Below are positions 59,893-64,000 of a DNA stretch of 64,000 nt, piece after piece. This DNA comes from Streptomyces griseorubiginosus (GTDB taxonomy: Bacteria > Actinomycetota > Actinomycetes > Streptomycetales > Streptomycetaceae), in contig NZ_KQ948736.1 of NCBI RefSeq assembly GCF_001514195.1, positions 873,328 to 937,327 on the forward strand, written 5' to 3'. Positions within the stretch are counted from its first letter, which is position 1; every line of letters begins with the position of its first letter. The notes beneath the pieces are model-generated. The model did not search any database, had not been told where the DNA came from, and saw nothing but the letters and a program-made list of their open reading frames with translations. The position numbers and the translations under genes are program-made.

Positions 59893-62160
59893 GTGATGGT
59901 CACTTCGGTGCCCTCCGGGAGCGCCAGGACGAACCGCCGCGGTCCCTGGTTCACCCTGCTCGCCGGATTACTGTTCCTGCTGGTCGCCGGCGCCGCGAGC
60001 GCAGGAGTACTGACCCATCTGAAGTCGGGCGGGTTCGACGACCCCGGCTCCGACTCGGTGGCCGCCGCCAAGGCGCTGGAGCGCTCGTTCCCCGACAGCC
60101 AGCCCAACCTGATCGTCCTGGTCAAGGACACCGAGCACGGCCTCGACGGCGCACCGGCCCGGGCCGAGGCGGACGCCGTGCGCAAGGCGGTGTCCGGCAC
60201 GTCCGGCGCCCGGATCGTCGCCTCCTGGTTCGAGACGCCCGACCCGAGCCTGCGGTCCGGCGACTCGGGGCTGATCCTCGTGCGGATCGACGGCGACGAG
60301 AACGAGAGCATGCGCACCGCCGACGACCTGCACGAGGAGCTGTCGGACACCGACGGCGGCGTCTCGGTCTCGTTCGGCGGCATCACCGCCGTCAACGACG
60401 ACATGAACAAGCAGGTCGAGAAGGACATCGTCGCGGCCGAGACCATCGCGATCCCGATCACCCTGCTGCTGCTCGTCCTGGTCTTCCGGGGACTGGTCGC
60501 CGCACTGCTGCCGATGCTCCTGTCGGTGCTCACCATCGTCGGGGCCCTGGCCGCCGTCAACGTCACCGCGCAGTTCACGGACGTCTCGGTCTTCGCGGTC
60601 AACCTGATCACGGCACTCGGGCTCGGGCTCTCGGTGGACTACAGCCTGTTGATCGTCACGCGCTACCGGGAGGAACGGGCGGCGGGCCGTGCCGACGAGG
60701 AGGCGCTGCGGATCACCCGTGCCACCGCGGGCCGTACGGTCGCGCTGAGCGGAGGCGTGGTCGGCGCGGCCCTGGCCACACTGCTCGTCTTCGACCAGTA
60801 CTTCCTGCGCTCCTTCGCGGTGGCGGGCATCGCGGTGGTGCTGGGTGCCGTGCTCGGCTCCCTCTACCTGCTGCCGGCCGCGCTGCGGCTGCTCGGCCCC
60901 CGGATCGACGCGCTCGGGGGGCGTCGGCGCAGGCCGCCGACGCCGCCCGCGGAGACCTTCTGGGGCCGCGTCGCGGGCCGCGCCTTCCGGCGCCCCGCCC
61001 TGCTCGCCACTCCGGTGATCGCCCTGCTGCTGCTCATGGCGGTGCCCTTCGCCGGTGCCCAGTTCGGTGTGCCGGACGAGCGGGTCCTCCCCGAGGGGGC
61101 CGAGAGCCGGGTGGTCAACGAGGCGGTCCGCGCGGACTTCGGCGCGGGCGACGACCGTGCCCTGAACGTGGTCTCCGAGGACTGGAAGGCCACCGGGACC
61201 CAGCTCGGACAGTACGCGGCCGACCTGTCGAAGGTCACCGGCGTCACCCGGGTCGTCGGTTCCGCCGGAGTGTTCCAGGACGGGTCCAGGGTCGCCGCGC
61301 TCGACCCGGCGGCGGCCGCCGGCTACCGCAGCGAGGGCGCGGTCCGGCTCCAGGTCCAGACGGACGTCGTGCCGTACTCCGAGAAGGGCGGCGACCTCGC
61401 CCGGGCCGTCCGCGCGGTCGCGCCGCCCGGCGGGAGCGAGGTCCTGGTCGGCGGGCAGGCGGCCCAGCTGGTGGACATCACCCACTCGATCGCGGCCAAG
61501 CTGCCCCTGGCGATCGTGCTGATCAGCGTGCTGAGCCTGCTCTTCCTCTTCCTGCTGACCGGCAGCGTCCTGATGCCCGTCAAGGCCCTGCTGTTCAACG
61601 CGCTCAGCCTCGTCGGCATCCTCGGTGTCGCCGTCTGGATCTTCCAGGACGGTCATCTCTCCGGCCTGCTCGGCTTCACCCCCTCACCGCTGGCCGTGTC
61701 GATGCCGGTCCTGGTGTTCTGCATCGCCTTCGGCCTGTCCATGGACTACGAGGTCTTCCTGGTCGCCCGCATCAAGGAACGGTTCGACCGCACCAGCCGC
61801 CTGGAGAGCTCGGTGCGCGAGGGCCTCGGTGCGAGCGGCCCCGTGATCACCGCGGCCGCGGCCATCCTCGCGGTGTCCTTCTTCGCGATGCTCAGCTCCG
61901 GGGTCTCCCTGATCAAGATGTACGGCCTGGCCACGGGCCTGGCCATCGTGGTGGACGCGGTCCTGGTGCGCGGGGTGCTGGTGCCGGCGTTCATGCGGGC
62001 CGTCGGTCCCTACAACTGGTGGGCCCCCGCGCCGCTCAAGGCCCTCCACCGCCGCTTCGGCATCAGCGAGTCCGCCGAGCCGGAGACGGCCCCGGCCCCC
62101 GCCGCACCCTCCTCCGACCGATCCGCGACCGCCCCCCAGACGACGGGATCACGTCCATGA
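59893..62160 (+). CDS. MMPL-family RND transporter
   Basis: A 755-aa inner-membrane RND-type exporter with 12 predicted helices in two repeats, each with a large extracytoplasmic loop. The MMPL signature SVDYSLLIVTRYREE (~255) recurs in the second half as SMDYEVFLVARIKER (~615), both with the proton-relay Asp-Tyr. MMPL proteins move lipids or hydrophobic natural products. It is adjacent to the PKS-oxoamine synthase locus and divergent from its TetR regulator, so it is a likely product exporter. GTG 59893 after AAAGGAA (ATG 59896 also possible); the stop overlaps the next gene. Confidence 0.88.
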   Translation: MMVTSVPSGSARTNRRGPWFTLLAGLLFLLVAGAASAGVLTHLKSGGFDDPGSDSVAAAKALERSFPDSQPNLIVLVKDTEHGLDGAPARAEADAVRKAVSGTSGARIVASWFETPDPSLRSGDSGLILVRIDGDENESMRTADDLHEELSDTDGGVSVSFGGITAVNDDMNKQVEKDIVAAETIAIPITLLLLVLVFRGLVAALLPMLLSVLTIVGALAAVNVTAQFTDVSVFAVNLITALGLGLSVDYSLLIVTRYREERAAGRADEEALRITRATAGRTVALSGGVVGAALATLLVFDQYFLRSFAVAGIAVVLGAVLGSLYLLPAALRLLGPRIDALGGRRRRPPTPPAETFWGRVAGRAFRRPALLATPVIALLLLMAVPFAGAQFGVPDERVLPEGAESRVVNEAVRADFGAGDDRALNVVSEDWKATGTQLGQYAADLSKVTGVTRVVGSAGVFQDGSRVAALDPAAAAGYRSEGAVRLQVQTDVVPYSEKGGDLARAVRAVAPPGGSEVLVGGQAAQLVDITHSIAAKLPLAIVLISVLSLLFLFLLTGSVLMPVKALLFNALSLVGILGVAVWIFQDGHLSGLLGFTPSPLAVSMPVLVFCIAFGLSMDYEVFLVARIKERFDRTSRLESSVREGLGASGPVITAAAAILAVSFFAMLSSGVSLIKMYGLATGLAIVVDAVLVRGVLVPAFMRAVGPYNWWAPAPLKALHRRFGISESAEPETAPAPAAPSSDRSATAPQTTGSRP

Positions 62161-63179
62161 CCGACACCGAGAGCACCCCCGTGCGCAGCATGGACCGGCT
62201 GCGCGAGATCGCCGGCGTCGCGGCCCGGGCGGCCAACGCCCACAACACCCAGCCGTGGGAACTGCGGTTCCGCTCCGACCACGTCGAGGTGGGCTGGCGC
62301 ACCCAGTACGCGCTGGGCCCGAGCGACCCCGCACACCGGGACCTGCGACTCTCCCTCGGCACCTACGTGGAGAGCCTGCTGATCTGCGCCGCCGAGGCGG
62401 GAATCCCGGTGCGCTGGGAACCCGACTTCGACGTGGACGCCACCCGGGTCGGCCGGCTCCGGCCCGACGAGTGGCCGACGGCGAGTCCCCGCTCGGTGGC
62501 CGACGTCGAGGGCCGGCGGGTGTGGCGGGGTGCCTGGAAGCGCGAGCAGGTTCCGGCCGAGGCCCTGCACCGAGCGCGGCGGACCGCCGAGGAGGCCGGT
62601 TTCCGGGTGGCCGTGGTGCCCACGCAGGCCGCCCGGCCGCTGCTGGTGCGGGCCTACCACTGGTTCTTCGGCGACGCCGGGATCGCCGCCGAACTGCTGG
62701 CCTGGGCCCGGCTCAGCCCGCGCCACCCGGAGTACCGCAGGGACGGGCTGAACGACGTGATGCTCGTGCTGAGCAGGGCCGAGGCCCTGGCCATGCGGAT
62801 GTTCTTCGCGCCCCCGGTCTACCGCGCCCTGCGCCCCCTGGGCCTGGTGCGGCTGCTCACCACCCTGTCGTCGGGCGCGACCAGGGGCGAGGGCGTGGTC
62901 CTGGTCATCCTCGGCAAGGGGAACGACCCGGCCGACGAGGTGGAGGCGGGCCGACTGGTCACCCGGCTCTGGCTGGACCTCTTCCGGGACGGTATCCACG
63001 TCCATCCGCAGAGCCATGTCATCGACTGCCCCGGCACCGTCGGCGACCTGGCCCGGCTGTGCGGGGCCACGGACGGCGAACGCCCGCTGGTGTTCTTCCG
63101 GGTGGGCTATCCGGCGACCGACCCGGCCGCACGGCCCCGCCATCCGCGCAGGGAGAGCGCGGAACACATCTCGGCGTGA
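62157..63179 (+). CDS. Nitroreductase-like FMN protein (Acg family)
   Basis: A 340-aa flavoprotein of the nitroreductase superfamily. The N-terminal AARAANAHNTQPWELRF is the FMN-binding signature, and a second half-domain repeat (ATRGEGVVLVILGKGND, then HVHPQSHVIDCP) matches the tandem, Acg-like form known in mycobacteria, some members of which sequester FMN rather than catalyse. Coupled by an ATGA overlap to the MMPL gene. It may modify the exported product or protect against it. Confidence 0.8.
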   Translation: MTDTESTPVRSMDRLREIAGVAARAANAHNTQPWELRFRSDHVEVGWRTQYALGPSDPAHRDLRLSLGTYVESLLICAAEAGIPVRWEPDFDVDATRVGRLRPDEWPTASPRSVADVEGRRVWRGAWKREQVPAEALHRARRTAEEAGFRVAVVPTQAARPLLVRAYHWFFGDAGIAAELLAWARLSPRHPEYRRDGLNDVMLVLSRAEALAMRMFFAPPVYRALRPLGLVRLLTTLSSGATRGEGVVLVILGKGNDPADEVEAGRLVTRLWLDLFRDGIHVHPQSHVIDCPGTVGDLARLCGATDGERPLVFFRVGYPATDPAARPRHPRRESAEHISA

Positions 63180-63182
63180 ATT

Positions 63183-63216
63183 CCGCGGTCCCCGCCAAGG
63201 CGGGCGGGGACCGCGG
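63183..63216 (+). terminator. Terminator after the MMPL/nitroreductase operon
   Basis: CCGCGGTCCCCGCC and GGCGGGGACCGCGG pair perfectly (14 bp) around a 6-nt loop, 3 nt past the stop. Confidence 0.88.
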
Positions 63217-63297
63217 CCGACAAGGGAATGACCGGCATCCCCGGGAACGCCATGCGAATGCACCGACGCGAGTCGCACGACGAAAGGGTTCTGCCGA

Positions 63298-64000
63298 ATG
63301 TCCATACCAACACCCGCCTCGGATCGTTCGGTCGTCGAGCGCACGCTGAGCGTCCTGGGGGCCTTCGACACCGGAAATGTGCGTCTGACGGTGAGTGAGA
63401 TCAGCCGCCGCTCCGGGATTCCGGTGGCCACCGCTTATCGCATCGTCGCGAAACTTCTTTCCTGGGGCGCATTGGAGCGTGCGGAACACAACCGGTACAC
63501 CATCGGTCTGCGCCTGTGGGAAATCGCCCTGCTGGCACCGCGGCATTCCGACTTACGCAGCGCGGCGGTCCCGCACATGTTCGAGCTGCGCGCGATGACC
63601 CGCAGCGCCGTCCTGCTCTCGGTGCGGGACGGGAACGAGGGCATCTGCCTGGAGAGCGTCTCGGTTACGGCCCGGCCGCTGCACAGGTCCTGGTCCCGGG
63701 GCCACCGCTTCCCCCTGCACGCGACGGCCTGCGGACGGGTCCTGCTGGCCGCGGCCGACGACCTCACGTGGGAGGAGATCCACACCCTCGGGCTGGGCCC
63801 GCACACCCCGAGGACGGTCACCGACCCCGGCGTGCTGCGCGGACTCGTCGAGCAGGGCCGGCGCCAGGGGTTCGCCGTGTGCGACGGCGAGTTGCTCGAC
63901 GGGGTCGTCGAGGTCGCGGCCCCCCTGTACGACGCCGACGGGACCGCCGTGGGTGCCGTCGGTCTGGTCACCGACCGCGACCGCACCGCCCACGACCGCG
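63298..64000 (+). CDS. IclR-family regulator (partial, C-terminus off the right edge)
   Basis: The first ~234 residues of an IclR regulator. The winged helix is LTVSEISRRSGIPVATAYRIV (~30-50; key part SGIPVATAYRIV), followed by the GAF-like effector domain (RSWSRGHRFPLHATACGRVLLAA with the typical HATA segment, and EVAAPLYDADGTAVGAVGL). IclR proteins control catabolic or biosynthetic genes; the target is not shown here. The start is ATG 63298 with CGAAAGG upstream. Only a few C-terminal residues are missing. Confidence 0.88.
   Translation, partial: MSIPTPASDRSVVERTLSVLGAFDTGNVRLTVSEISRRSGIPVATAYRIVAKLLSWGALERAEHNRYTIGLRLWEIALLAPRHSDLRSAAVPHMFELRAMTRSAVLLSVRDGNEGICLESVSVTARPLHRSWSRGHRFPLHATACGRVLLAAADDLTWEEIHTLGLGPHTPRTVTDPGVLRGLVEQGRRQGFAVCDGELLDGVVEVAAPLYDADGTAVGAVGLVTDRDRTAHDR

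Noticed and set aside
1..64000. tRNA, rRNA or insertion sequences
   Set aside because: I looked for T-loop sequences, rRNA-like tracts and transposase motifs and saw none that I could support by eye.

Overview
The window is a high-G+C actinomycete chromosome segment, almost certainly from Streptomyces. The evidence is strong third-position GC bias, frequent GTG/TTG starts, close homology to known Streptomyces proteins (alditol oxidase, plant-polysaccharide hydrolases), and a 29-nt intergenic element (a run of TAGGGGCGCGGGG followed by AACTGCGCGACCAGCC) that I recognise as common in this genus. Both ends cut through genes: an Ada/AlkA DNA-repair gene on the left and an IclR regulator on the right.

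Layout: (1) 1-3660: DNA repair, the ribosome GTPase RsgA preceded by a 22-codon ORF, and a lipoprotein. (2) 3730-9266: a complete-looking trans-4-hydroxy-L-proline catabolic operon (three-subunit D-hydroxyproline dehydrogenase, deaminase, 4-hydroxyproline epimerase, GntR regulator) with matching TGACAT-type palindromes at three promoters. (3) 9447-15095: a membrane-anchored sigma-like/zinc-finger/CBM2 protein, a radical SAM protein with atypical cysteine spacing, a D-2-hydroxyacid dehydrogenase and an alditol oxidase. (4) 15247-24701: a galactan-use locus (ROK regulator, GH30 endo-beta-1,6-galactanase, sugar ABC transporter, GH2 beta-galactosidase). (5) 24906-27512: an ABC-2 type exporter. (6) 28133-31077: a lower-GC, probably acquired WXG100/type VII secretion-like four-gene operon. 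(7) 31143-35866: a frameshifted MFS gene, an intact MFS gene with its ArsR regulator, and a TetR/hydrolase pair. (8) 35983-45863: a pectin/arabinogalactan degradation region (DUF2264 protein, rhamnogalacturonan acetylesterase, PL4 lyase, two GH43 enzymes, a large beta-repeat surface protein). (9) 45966-46913: homocysteine methyltransferase. (10) 47099-63179: a compact, unusual biosynthetic locus. It holds a single-protein KS-AT-ACP-alpha-oxoamine synthase, a Gfo/Idh oxidoreductase, an acyl-CoA dehydrogenase, a 54-aa protein, an AvrD-family protein, a P-loop kinase and an Old Yellow Enzyme, flanked by TetR, an MMPL exporter and a nitroreductase-like enzyme.

The genes fit a soil saprophyte that takes apart plant cell-wall glycoproteins and pectins: hydroxyproline is the backbone amino acid of arabinogalactan proteins and extensins, whose galactan and arabinan side chains are targets of regions 4 and 8. 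The most novel-looking element is the AvrD/PKS-oxoamine synthase cluster. I also see an unusual density of short tandem arrays placed at gene ends, several of which appear to be seeded by the 3' end of the neighbouring gene.
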